Below, piece after piece: positions 1 to 4,905 of a stretch of DNA of 5,880 nucleotides (the first letter of the stretch is position 1; every line of letters starts with the position of its first letter). A program made the translations under genes and the position numbers. The stretch is from Bacillota bacterium (lineage in GTDB: Bacteria > Bacillota > Clostridia > Oscillospirales > Ruminococcaceae), in the NCBI GenBank assembly GCA_023456995.1, contig JAEWNU010000183.1, positions 1 to 5,880 of the forward strand, read 5' to 3'. The notes under the pieces are model-generated. The model saw only the letters and a program-made list of their open reading frames with translations, had not been told where the DNA came from and did not search any database.

Positions 1-1
1 T

Positions 2-70
2 TATACAGCAGGTGCCTTTTACGATAAGCTTTGCAAACTGAACACCAATTGCCCGTTCTGTCGCTTATGA
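2..70 (+). CDS. Possible 3' end of an upstream gene (partial, unidentified)
   Basis: The + strand frame starting at base 2 is open from the window edge to a TGA at 68-70 and gives 22 residues ending in NTNCPFCRL. The codons look ordinary for this genome, and the tail holds a C-P-F-C pair that could be half of a metal-binding or redox site. The other two + frames also stop early, so a chance open stretch is quite possible. No family is recognised from so short a piece. No strong terminator follows: an imperfect hairpin at 82-108 lacks a T-run. Confidence 0.3.
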   Translation, partial: YTAGAFYDKLCKLNTNCPFCRL

Positions 71-416
71 ATGATGCGACTCACTTTTTACGCCTCAACG
101 TGAAAGTGGCTACTAGTATCGTATATAACTGTGCCTCCAAGCGTCCCTGATACACGCTTAATTTCAGACGTTATAATTCCATAATTAAACACGGAAATTA
201 TTTTAGCATTATCTCACTGGAATACCAAAAACAACATTGCAACAAAACTGCATACTCCAAAACACTTAATATTCGAACGCGCTTACTGCGTCGTTTACCG
301 GCAGAGAGAACCAGAGGAAGGAGAGCCCCCTGTTTCTTTTTGCCACCGCCCACCAACATCATGGAAGAGCCGTAACGCACGGTTCGTGACGTAACCGCCG
401 GGTACACATAAGTATT
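71..416 (+). other. Non-coding leader region upstream of the secreted-protein gene
   Basis: This stretch of about 350 bases contains no convincing gene. The only sizeable open frame lies on the minus strand at 198-443; it overlaps the start of the next gene and has no family-like sequence. The left half is AT-rich and contains a perfect TATAAT at 172-177. The right half, from about 280, is more GC-rich and has small inverted repeats. One is CGGTTCG/CGTAACCG at 380-397, with one bulged T, just upstream of the ribosome site. A shorter CCGT/ACGG pairing at 370-382 overlaps it and would compete with it. No known riboswitch class was recognised. If transcription starts near 184, the gene has a leader of roughly 245 bases. 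Confidence 0.5.
147..177 (+). promoter_or_regulatory. Candidate sigma-70-type promoter for the secreted-protein gene
   Basis: A perfect -10 hexamer TATAAT lies at 172-177. The best upstream partners are weak: CTGATA at 147-152 (4 of 6 matches, 19-base spacer) or GATACA at 149-154 (3 of 6, 17-base spacer). A second, weaker candidate is TATAAC at 124-129 with GTGAAA at 100-105. The distance to the gene is long, so a closer promoter cannot be excluded. Confidence 0.3.
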
Positions 417-430
417 AGGAGGAACGAACC

Positions 431-1447
431 ATGAAGAAAACACTCGCGCTTAGCCTTGCAGCTGCAATGATGCTGAGCATGGGCGCTGCAGTTTCCGCTG
501 CAGACGACGACGCCCTCTACCCCGTTGGCGCTATCAGCGACTCTGCCTATCTCTACAGCACCGATGCGTCTGCTGTTGATATGGCTAAGCCTGTTGAAAG
601 CGTTGCCTATGGCAAAACACTGTACTACCCGCTGCTCAATAGCGTAGCCCCCACCACTCCGGAAGATGATATTGCCTATGTCTATGAGTCCGAAGCTGTT
701 TCGGGCATCAAGGTCAAGTCCTCTTGGGACATGAATGGCAAGCTCGTCAAGAGTGTTGAGGTTGCTAAGAAGAAGGTTACCGGCGAAACCCTTTCCCAGA
801 AGTACATCTACTTCTTGGCTGTCACCTTGGCTGACTCCACCAGCACCTCTTCTGTCGACGTTGTTGGCACCCTTGAGATGCGCAAATCCGGCAGCTTTGA
901 CTACGAAGACATGCAGCTTGACGTAAATATGGAAGTTGCTTTCCCTGTTGCTAGCTCGACTGAGATCACCGAAGATCTCCAGATCTTCAAAGAGGGCGCC
1001 GGCTTTGTTGGTGACTCTGAGGAAGAGTTCACCTTTGAGTCCGACGAAGATAGCTACTTCACCGTCAACACCGTTGGCCAGAGCAAGCTGCTGATCTCCG
1101 CTTCCACTGATTTCGATTCCAAGATTGCTGACCTCTATCCCGATGCCAACCTGAACTTCTTCTATGGCAACGGCGCTACCTTTAACAAGACCGGCGTCCT
1201 GACCCTTGCTGCTGACGAAGGTACTTTCCTCTATCAGCTCAAGAATGACGGCACCATGGTTCGTCTGAATGCCGAGTACGATGAGTATGATGAAGCTTTC
1301 ATCATCAAGACCAAGACTCTTGGCAAGTACATCGTTTCTGACACCGCTCTGACCATCATCAACCCTCCCGTTGACAATGGCAACAACGGTGGCACCCCCA
1401 CTACCCCCACCACTCCCACCAACCCCGGCACAGGTGCTGCGCTCTAA
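431..1447 (+). CDS. Secreted acidic protein with Pro/Thr-rich tail, function unknown
   Basis: The 338-residue product has a clear Sec signal peptide: MKK, a hydrophobic core at about residues 4-20, and a V-S-A cleavage site near residues 23/24. The mature part is acidic, rich in Asp, Glu, Ser and Thr, and has no cysteine. It lacks recognisable catalytic motifs and looks beta-rich. Residues 311-335 form a low-complexity linker (DNGNNGG, then PTTPTTPTNP), and the protein ends NPGTGAAL. From memory, secreted proteins of Oscillospiraceae often carry a similar NPxTGA motif followed by a hydrophobic anchor; here the anchor is absent. The start is fixed by AGGAGG at 417-422, eight bases before ATG. 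Lysine is almost always AAG and many Ala/Val codons end in T, unlike the AAA-rich neighbours, which suggests high expression. It is transcribed alone and closed by a strong terminator. An adhesin, surface-layer-associated or carbohydrate-binding role is possible but not shown. Confidence 0.9.
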   Translation: MKKTLALSLAAAMMLSMGAAVSAADDDALYPVGAISDSAYLYSTDASAVDMAKPVESVAYGKTLYYPLLNSVAPTTPEDDIAYVYESEAVSGIKVKSSWDMNGKLVKSVEVAKKKVTGETLSQKYIYFLAVTLADSTSTSSVDVVGTLEMRKSGSFDYEDMQLDVNMEVAFPVASSTEITEDLQIFKEGAGFVGDSEEEFTFESDEDSYFTVNTVGQSKLLISASTDFDSKIADLYPDANLNFFYGNGATFNKTGVLTLAADEGTFLYQLKNDGTMVRLNAEYDEYDEAFIIKTKTLGKYIVSDTALTIINPPVDNGNNGGTPTTPTTPTNPGTGAAL

Positions 1448-1488
1448 TTAAAGCGTGTTCTCTGTAAATGACACCATTGAATGAACAT

Positions 1489-1535
1489 AAAACCGCAGGG
1501 GCGAAGGATGAAAATCCTTCGCCCCTGCGGTTTTT
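1489..1535. terminator. Strong bidirectional intrinsic terminator
   Basis: Bases 1489-1509 pair perfectly with 1514-1534, giving a 21-bp stem with a GC-rich centre closed by a GAAA (GNRA) tetraloop at 1510-1513. The right arm runs into TTTTT at 1531-1535, and the left arm begins with AAAA, so a U-tract forms on either strand. It lies between the convergent secreted-protein gene (stop at 1447) and the thioredoxin-rhodanese gene (stop at 1541), so it can end both transcripts. Confidence 0.93.
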
Positions 1536-1540
1536 AATTG

Positions 1541-2521
1541 CTACCCCTGCGTGGTTTCATATGGCCAGTCGATGATTCCACCGACATCGTAAACGTGATT
1601 ATATCCCATCGCCACCAGCTCTTTTGCAGCAGCCTCACTGCGCCTGCCACTGCGGCAGTAGACAAAAATCACCTGGCGCTTGTCCGGAAGTTCGGCCTCG
1701 GCACGTTGAGCCAGTTCATAGTCGGGTATCAGTACCGAACCTGGGATGCGCTTTTCCTTAAACTCCTGTTCAGTGCGCACATCCAATAAGACATAGGTAC
1801 TGTCTTCGGTTTCATCAAACTCAGCCATCATCTGCTTCGCATTTTCAGCATTCATTTTGTTGTAGACAGGTTCCATTGTACACCAACTTACATTTTTTTG
1901 TTCCAGCGCTTGTCCAGCGTCCTGCTCCTGCGCAAGCTTTATGCCCCGCCGCAGCGCCTCTTGGTCGATCATACCGCCCGCATAAGCAGCTAGATTACCA
2001 TTGCTGTCAATAAAATATGTGGACGGGAAGCCCGTAACGCCGTAAGCGTTAGTACCCTGCGTCCCCTGGTCGTCAAAATAGACCGGGAAGGAATATCCCT
2101 TTTCTGCGTAGTACTTTTCTCCCTTTTCGCGAGTCTCACGCACGCCATCGGTCACATTGAGCATCACAAAAGTGACTTCATCGCCCAGCTCTTTATAGAC
2201 AGTATCAAAGTCCGGCATTTCCTGAACACAGAAGCCACACCAACTCGCCCAGAAGTTCAGCACAATCGGCTTACCCTTGAAGCTGTCAAGCTCCACCTTA
2301 TTACCCTCAAGATCTGTCATGGTAAAGTTCGGTGCAACCGTTCGCTCAGGCTTTTCGGCGGCGCTACCCTCTCCCGATTGTTCGCCCGAAGACGCAGAAG
2401 ATGCGGGCCGTAAATTATCGGTCAAATAGTTCGCACTTAGCGTTTTGTATCCAAAATAAGCCGCCGCTATCACACCGCACAGCAGCAAAACGGTAAGGCC
2501 AAGCTTTTTATTTTGCGTCAT
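1541..2521 (-). CDS. Membrane-anchored TlpA-like thioredoxin fused to a rhodanese domain
   Basis: The 326-residue protein has four parts. An uncleaved-looking N-terminal membrane segment spans about residues 7-25. A Ser/Glu-rich linker covers about 38-60. A TlpA/ResA-like thioredoxin fold covers about 62-197, with active site W94-C-G-F-C98 and the cis-proline loop GFP at 164-166. A rhodanese domain covers about 228-323, with LLDVR at 245-249 and active-site loop C289-R-S-G-R-R294. The thioredoxin part should act outside the membrane, reducing disulfides with electrons supplied by CcdA, which is encoded just upstream. The six-residue loop with an intact Cys fits a sulfurtransferase that carries a persulfide. 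An extra Cys at 214 lies in the interdomain linker. The start is supported by AAGGGGG at 2531-2537 (complement), nine bases before ATG. The 22-base gap after ccdA indicates one operon. Cytochrome c maturation, general thiol repair or sulfide/persulfide handling are alternative roles; the substrate is unknown. Confidence 0.9.
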   Translation of the reverse strand: MTQNKKLGLTVLLLCGVIAAAYFGYKTLSANYLTDNLRPASSASSGEQSGEGSAAEKPERTVAPNFTMTDLEGNKVELDSFKGKPIVLNFWASWCGFCVQEMPDFDTVYKELGDEVTFVMLNVTDGVRETREKGEKYYAEKGYSFPVYFDDQGTQGTNAYGVTGFPSTYFIDSNGNLAAYAGGMIDQEALRRGIKLAQEQDAGQALEQKNVSWCTMEPVYNKMNAENAKQMMAEFDETEDSTYVLLDVRTEQEFKEKRIPGSVLIPDYELAQRAEAELPDKRQVIFVYCRSGRRSEAAAKELVAMGYNHVYDVGGIIDWPYETTQG

Positions 2522-2543
2522 TGTATCTATCCCCCTTTTGTTT

Positions 2544-2903
2544 TTAAAGGCTCAACAGAGCCAGAAACCGCCCCATTTGACCAGTCATCATTAAGATGCC
2601 CACTGTCAGCAGCAGTAACCCCGATATTGTGTTAATTATCGTGTAGTGAGATTTTATCCAATTAAAACTACCCTGCAGCTGTTTTAGAAGTAAGGCTGCC
2701 AACAAAAACGGCACCCCGAGCCCCAATGAGTAGCAGAGCAGCAGCAGCATACCGCTAAAAGCCGACCCCTGCTGCGACGCCAGCATTAGCGCAGAACCCA
2801 AAAACGCCCCGACACAAGGTGTCCATCCCAGCGAAAAAACCATACCAAATAAAAACGCTGAGAAGAAGCTGTGTGAGACAGTGGCCGTGTTATGTCGAAT
2901 CAC
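2544..2903 (-). CDS. ccdA: CcdA, C-terminal part (separated by frameshift)
   Basis: This is the second half of a CcdA/DsbD-beta-type membrane electron carrier, which passes reducing power from cytoplasmic thioredoxin to extracytoplasmic thioredoxins such as the TlpA-like protein downstream. From the GTG at 2901-2903 it would be 119 residues with three hydrophobic segments. It carries the second redox motif, GWTPCVGAF, with Cys30 in local numbering. Homologous sequence continues upstream of 2903 in the same frame to about 2948 (G-L-N-Y-L-G-I-F-K, as expected between CcdA helices 3 and 4), so 2903 is not a true gene start. No ribosome site precedes the GTG. It should be read as the continuation of the 2942-3214 frame after one missing base. 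Joined, the two parts give about 223 residues, the usual CcdA length. Whether it is translated alone is doubtful. Confidence 0.75.
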   Translation of the reverse strand: MIRHNTATVSHSFFSAFLFGMVFSLGWTPCVGAFLGSALMLASQQGSAFSGMLLLLCYSLGLGVPFLLAALLLKQLQGSFNWIKSHYTIINTISGLLLLTVGILMMTGQMGRFLALLSL

Positions 2904-2941
2904 GCTGTTTAAAAAACTAATTTTGAAAATGCCAAGATAAT

Positions 2942-2952
2942 TTAAGCCAAAA
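2942..2952 (-). other. Frameshift site within ccdA
   Basis: On the minus strand the upstream frame reads ATG ATT TTG GCT TAA. The CcdA-like continuation (GGC TTA AAT TAT CTT GGC) lies one base back. Adding one T to the four-T run (AAAA at 2949-2952 on the + strand) restores M-I-F-G-L-N-Y-L-G with no stop. The span from 3214 to 2544 is 671 bases, one short of a multiple of three, which agrees with a single-base loss. The site does not match the usual X-XXY-YYZ slippery heptamer. Confidence 0.8.
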
Positions 2953-3214
2953 TCATGACTACCGCGCCGGTTATCAGGTTGACCATGGCGGTGTGACGAC
3001 TTAAAAGTCCGCCCAGCGTACCCGCAAACGCCCCCAGAGACACAAATACAGTTGTAAATCCCGTGATAAAACCCAACGCACCTTTGAGCGTTTTTCGGGT
3101 ATTATCCTCGCCATTCTGCCCGGCAAAATAAGAAATATAGACCGGCAGCAGCGGCAAAAGACAAGGAGAAATAAATGTGATGATGCCCTCAAGAAACGAC
3201 AGTAAGTACTGCAT
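2942..3214 (-). CDS. ccdA: CcdA, N-terminal part (truncated by frameshift)
   Basis: This 90-residue frame is the first half of CcdA. It begins MQYLLSFLEG and has the first redox motif SPCLLPLLPVY, with Cys18, inside the first membrane segment. A second membrane segment lies at about residues 45-70, and the third starts at about 77 and is cut off by a TAA at 2942-2944. The start is well supported: GGGAGGT (complement of 3221-3227) lies six to seven bases before ATG, and a candidate promoter sits further upstream. Without the second half, including its Cys, the protein could not relay electrons. Both redox-cysteine motifs are intact across the two frames, so the break is either recent, an error in the sequence, or bypassed by frameshifting. 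The gene leads an operon with the thioredoxin-rhodanese gene. Confidence 0.82.
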   Translation of the reverse strand: MQYLLSFLEGIITFISPCLLPLLPVYISYFAGQNGEDNTRKTLKGALGFITGFTTVFVSLGAFAGTLGGLLSRHTAMVNLITGAVVMILA

Positions 3215-3243
3215 CGCGTGACCTCCCGTGGTTGTTTTAGGAA

Positions 3244-3272
3244 ATCATACCATATGAGTATGCTGTTTTCCA
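3244..3272 (-). promoter_or_regulatory. Candidate promoter of the ccdA operon
   Basis: On the minus strand, TGG followed by TATGAT (complement of 3244-3249) forms an extended -10 element. TGGAAA (complement of 3267-3272) gives 4 of 6 matches to the -35 consensus at a 17-base spacing. The start site would fall near 3237, leaving a short leader with the ribosome site at 3221-3227. A small inverted repeat, CATAC/GTATG at 3246-3250 and 3258-3262, overlaps the -10 region and could be an operator, but five-base arms are weak evidence. Confidence 0.5.
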
Positions 3273-3399
3273 GCGCTTTCTAAAAAAGTTTACATTGTTA
3301 ATCGTCTAGACACGTAACACCTAAATAGGGACCACAAAAGATTTTATTGGCTGCTCTTGTAATAGGTTTTGGGCGATTCTATGAAAATAATTCTCGCCC

Positions 3400-3428
3400 T
3401 TTACTGTTATGGCACAGTATGTTATGAT
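3400..3428 (+). promoter_or_regulatory. Candidate promoter of the TtcA-family gene
   Basis: TTTACT at 3400-3405 (4 of 6 to the -35 consensus) is followed after 17 bases by TATGAT at 3423-3428. TG at 3420-3421 makes it an extended -10. The predicted start near 3435 gives a leader of about 40 bases before ATG 3474. A hairpin-capable repeat, GGGCGA/TCGCCC at 3371-3376 and 3394-3399, abuts the -35. Confidence 0.55.
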
Positions 3429-3431
3429 ATC

Positions 3432-3448
3432 CCTATTAAAATAATAGG
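3432..3448. promoter_or_regulatory. Perfect palindrome at the predicted start site; candidate operator
   Basis: CCTATTA-AAA-TAATAGG is a perfect seven-base inverted repeat with a three-base spacer. It begins four bases after the -10 element and covers the predicted +1 of the TtcA-family gene. A further copy of the half-site lies within TAATAGGTTT at 3360-3369; the same ten bases recur at 3442-3451. The position suits repressor binding, or a hairpin at the very 5' end of the message. No regulator is identified. Confidence 0.4.
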
Positions 3449-3460
3449 TTTATATAACAC

Positions 3461-3464
3461 GAGG
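3461..3464 (+). promoter_or_regulatory. Ribosome binding site that sets the TtcA-family start
   Basis: GAGG at 3461-3464 lies nine bases before ATG 3474. The in-frame ATG at 3465 directly abuts this site and so is too close. The more distant in-frame ATG triplets at 3381 and GTG/ATG codons near 3369 lie upstream of, or within, the predicted promoter. This selects 3474 as the start. Confidence 0.6.
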
Positions 3465-3473
3465 ATGAGCAAG

Positions 3474-4334
3474 ATGGAACGATATAAAGAAATTGAACAT
3501 AGCCTGCATAAAAAGTTCAGTAAAACGATCTGGAGCAAATTTGTAGGCGCTATAAAAGAATATGAAATGCTTTCCCCTGGTGACCGGGTCGCCGTCTGCA
3601 TTTCAGGCGGTAAGGATTCGATGCTGCTAGCAAAGTTAATGCAACAGCTGCACAAGGTCAGCGACTTCCCATTTGAAGTGAAGTTTATTGTCATGGATCC
3701 TGGCTATATTCCCGAAAACCGCAAAATGATTGAAGACAACGCGCAACAGCTGAATATCCCGATTACTATTTTCGATGCCAATATTTATGATTATGTTTTT
3801 AGTCAGCCTAAAAATCCCTGTTACCTGTGTTCTCGTATGCGGCGTGGTCATCTTTATGCGCAGGCAAAAGCCTTGGGTTGCAACAAAATCGCGCTGGGTC
3901 ACCACTTTGATGACATGATAGAAACTGTTCTCATCAGCATGATCTATGGCTCTCAGGTTCGTACGATGATGCCCAAGCTGCACAGCGATAATTTTGAGGG
4001 GATGGAATTAATACGTCCACTTTATCTGGTGCGCGAAGCTGAAATCATCCGCTGGAAGAACTATAACAAGCTAGAATTTTTAAACTGCGCCTGCCGCTTT
4101 ACCGAATGTTCTACTGTTGGCGATAATTCCACCTCAAAGCGCGCGGAGATCAAAGCGTTGATTGCAAAGCTCGAAAAGGGCAATTCTCAGGTACCACTCA
4201 ACATTTTCCGCAGTGTGCATAACATTAAGCTGGGAGCGGTCATTGGCTATACGCTAAACGGCGAACAACACAGCTTTTTGGACGATTACGACCAGAATGA
4301 TGATCAAGGCTTTGATGATGGATTGATAATTTAA
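3474..4334 (+). CDS. TtcA-family PP-loop ATPase, probable tRNA 2-thiolation enzyme
   Basis: The 286-residue product belongs to the TtcA/TilS PP-loop superfamily. The P-loop pyrophosphatase motif S-G-G-K-D-S is at residues 44-49. The TtcA-like C-Y-L-C-S-R-M-R-R-G is at 116-125, supplying two Cys that in TtcA bind an iron-sulfur cluster. G-H-H-F-D-D follows at 142-147, and further Cys at 205, 207 and 212 could supply the third ligand. In E. coli, TtcA adenylates cytidine 32 of certain tRNAs and replaces its oxygen with sulfur; the same chemistry in the cytoplasm is expected here. Clostridia have several TtcA-like paralogues, so the exact base modified is uncertain. The acidic C-terminal tail (about 270-283) is dispensable-looking. 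The gene is alone in its transcription unit, divergent from ccdA and closed by the 4344-4387 terminator. An apparent 35-residue N-terminal extension in the same frame is rejected because it overlaps the promoter. Confidence 0.88.
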   Translation: MERYKEIEHSLHKKFSKTIWSKFVGAIKEYEMLSPGDRVAVCISGGKDSMLLAKLMQQLHKVSDFPFEVKFIVMDPGYIPENRKMIEDNAQQLNIPITIFDANIYDYVFSQPKNPCYLCSRMRRGHLYAQAKALGCNKIALGHHFDDMIETVLISMIYGSQVRTMMPKLHSDNFEGMELIRPLYLVREAEIIRWKNYNKLEFLNCACRFTECSTVGDNSTSKRAEIKALIAKLEKGNSQVPLNIFRSVHNIKLGAVIGYTLNGEQHSFLDDYDQNDDQGFDDGLII

Positions 4335-4343
4335 TGTTTATTT

Positions 4344-4387
4344 AAAAGCTGAGCGGCACTGCTAAATTGCAGTGTCGCTCAGTTTTT
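4344..4387. terminator. Bidirectional intrinsic terminator
   Basis: Bases 4349-4362 pair with 4369-4382 (14 bp with one G-U), closed by a six-base loop TAAATT. TTTTT follows at 4383-4387, and AAAA precedes the left arm at 4344-4347, extending the stem and giving a U-tract on the minus strand as well. It lies between the converging TtcA-family gene (stop at 4334) and csoR (stop at 4392) and can serve both. Confidence 0.9.
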
Positions 4388-4391
4388 GTCA

Positions 4392-4655
4392 TTACTTTGC
4401 CATTTTGTCAATCAATTTCATCAGTTCATCGACCTTTTGCTCAGCATCACCCTGCTGAGCAGCTTCAAGCAGGCAGCCATGCATGTGCGCAGCAAGCACC
4501 TCGCGGTTCGCCCGGCGCAAAATCGCTTCGGTAGCCATTAGTTGAGTCGATATGTCGATGCAGTAGCGATCATCTTCCACCATGCGCAGAAGACCATCCA
4601 GCTGTCCCCGTGCCGTCTTAAGAAGCCGGGAAACCTTTTCTTTATCCGCGCGCAT
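4392..4655 (-). CDS. csoR: CsoR-family Cu(I)-sensing transcriptional repressor
   Basis: The 87-residue all-helical protein is a typical CsoR/RcnR (DUF156) regulator, a DNA-binding tetramer released from its operator when copper binds. The Cu(I) ligands are present with the family spacing: Cys32, His57 and Cys61 (C-x24-H-x3-C). The second-shell residues Tyr31 and Glu77 are also present, matching the Mycobacterium tuberculosis CsoR set. This separates it from CstR (two Cys, persulfide sensing), FrmR and the nickel/cobalt RcnR. The start is ATG at 4653-4655 with GGGAG nine bases upstream. It begins 16 bases after the copA stop, so it is co-transcribed as the last gene of the copper operon, which implies autoregulation. 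No operator is visible in the window because the operon promoter lies beyond the right edge. Confidence 0.93.
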   Translation of the reverse strand: MRADKEKVSRLLKTARGQLDGLLRMVEDDRYCIDISTQLMATEAILRRANREVLAAHMHGCLLEAAQQGDAEQKVDELMKLIDKMAK

Positions 4656-4671
4656 AAGAAGCTACTCCCTC

Positions 4672-4905
4672 TCAATTGCCAAACAGGCCCTTTTTCTCGG
4701 TGACCGATACCGGCTCAAACCCCGCGTCACTCACCGCTTTGATCAGTACGTCGTCCGCAACTTCAGATGCAAGCGTAACCGTTGCGGTTTTCTTGGCGAG
4801 ATCTACTTTGGCAGAAGCAACCCCTTGAACCCCTGAGAGCGCCTTTTCGACCGAGGCTTGACAATGTTGGCAATTCATACCGTTGACTGTAATAATTTTT
4901 TTCAT
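4672..4905 (-). CDS. copZ: Possible internally initiated CopZ-like copper chaperone (77 residues, nested in copA)
   Basis: An in-frame ATG at 4903-4905 within copA starts exactly at the boundary between linker and HMA domain (M-K-K-I-I-T-V-N-G-M-N-C). It has a near-ideal ribosome site, CTGGAGG, eight bases upstream. The resulting 77-residue protein has the size and fold of CopZ/Atx1-type chaperones: a ferredoxin-like beta-alpha-beta-beta-alpha-beta pattern with Cys12 and Cys15. It may be made in addition to the fused form, or the site may be a remnant of a separate copZ that fused to copA by loss of the stop. Translation from it is inferred only from sequence. Confidence 0.45.
   Translation of the reverse strand: MKKIITVNGMNCQHCQASVEKALSGVQGVASAKVDLAKKTATVTLASEVADDVLIKAVSDAGFEPVSVTEKKGLFGN

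Noticed and set aside
82..108. Hairpin CACTTT..ACG/CGT..AAAGTG as a terminator for an upstream gene
   Set aside because: The stem has an internal loop and no T-run follows it, so it does not look like an intrinsic terminator.
198..443. Minus-strand open frame of 81 residues over the leader
   Set aside because: It overlaps the well-supported start of the secreted-protein gene, shows no family-like sequence and has no supporting ribosome site that I could identify.
1381..1430. ACC/CCC-rich repeat as a DNA repeat element
   Set aside because: It is simply the coding sequence of the Pro/Thr linker, in frame and ending at the gene's stop.
1538..1789. Plus-strand open frame opposite the rhodanese domain
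   Set aside because: It lies antisense to a clearly conserved catalytic domain and starts inside the tail of the terminator.
2942..2956. Programmed -1 frameshifting as the explanation for split ccdA
   Set aside because: The bases at the shift do not form an X-XXY-YYZ slippery heptamer and no clear stimulatory hairpin follows. A lost base is simpler, though bypass cannot be excluded.
3369..3473. N-terminal extension of the TtcA-family protein by 35 residues
   Set aside because: The extension covers the predicted -35, -10 and start-site palindrome and has no ribosome site, while ATG 3474 has GAGG at good spacing and gives a family-like N-terminus.
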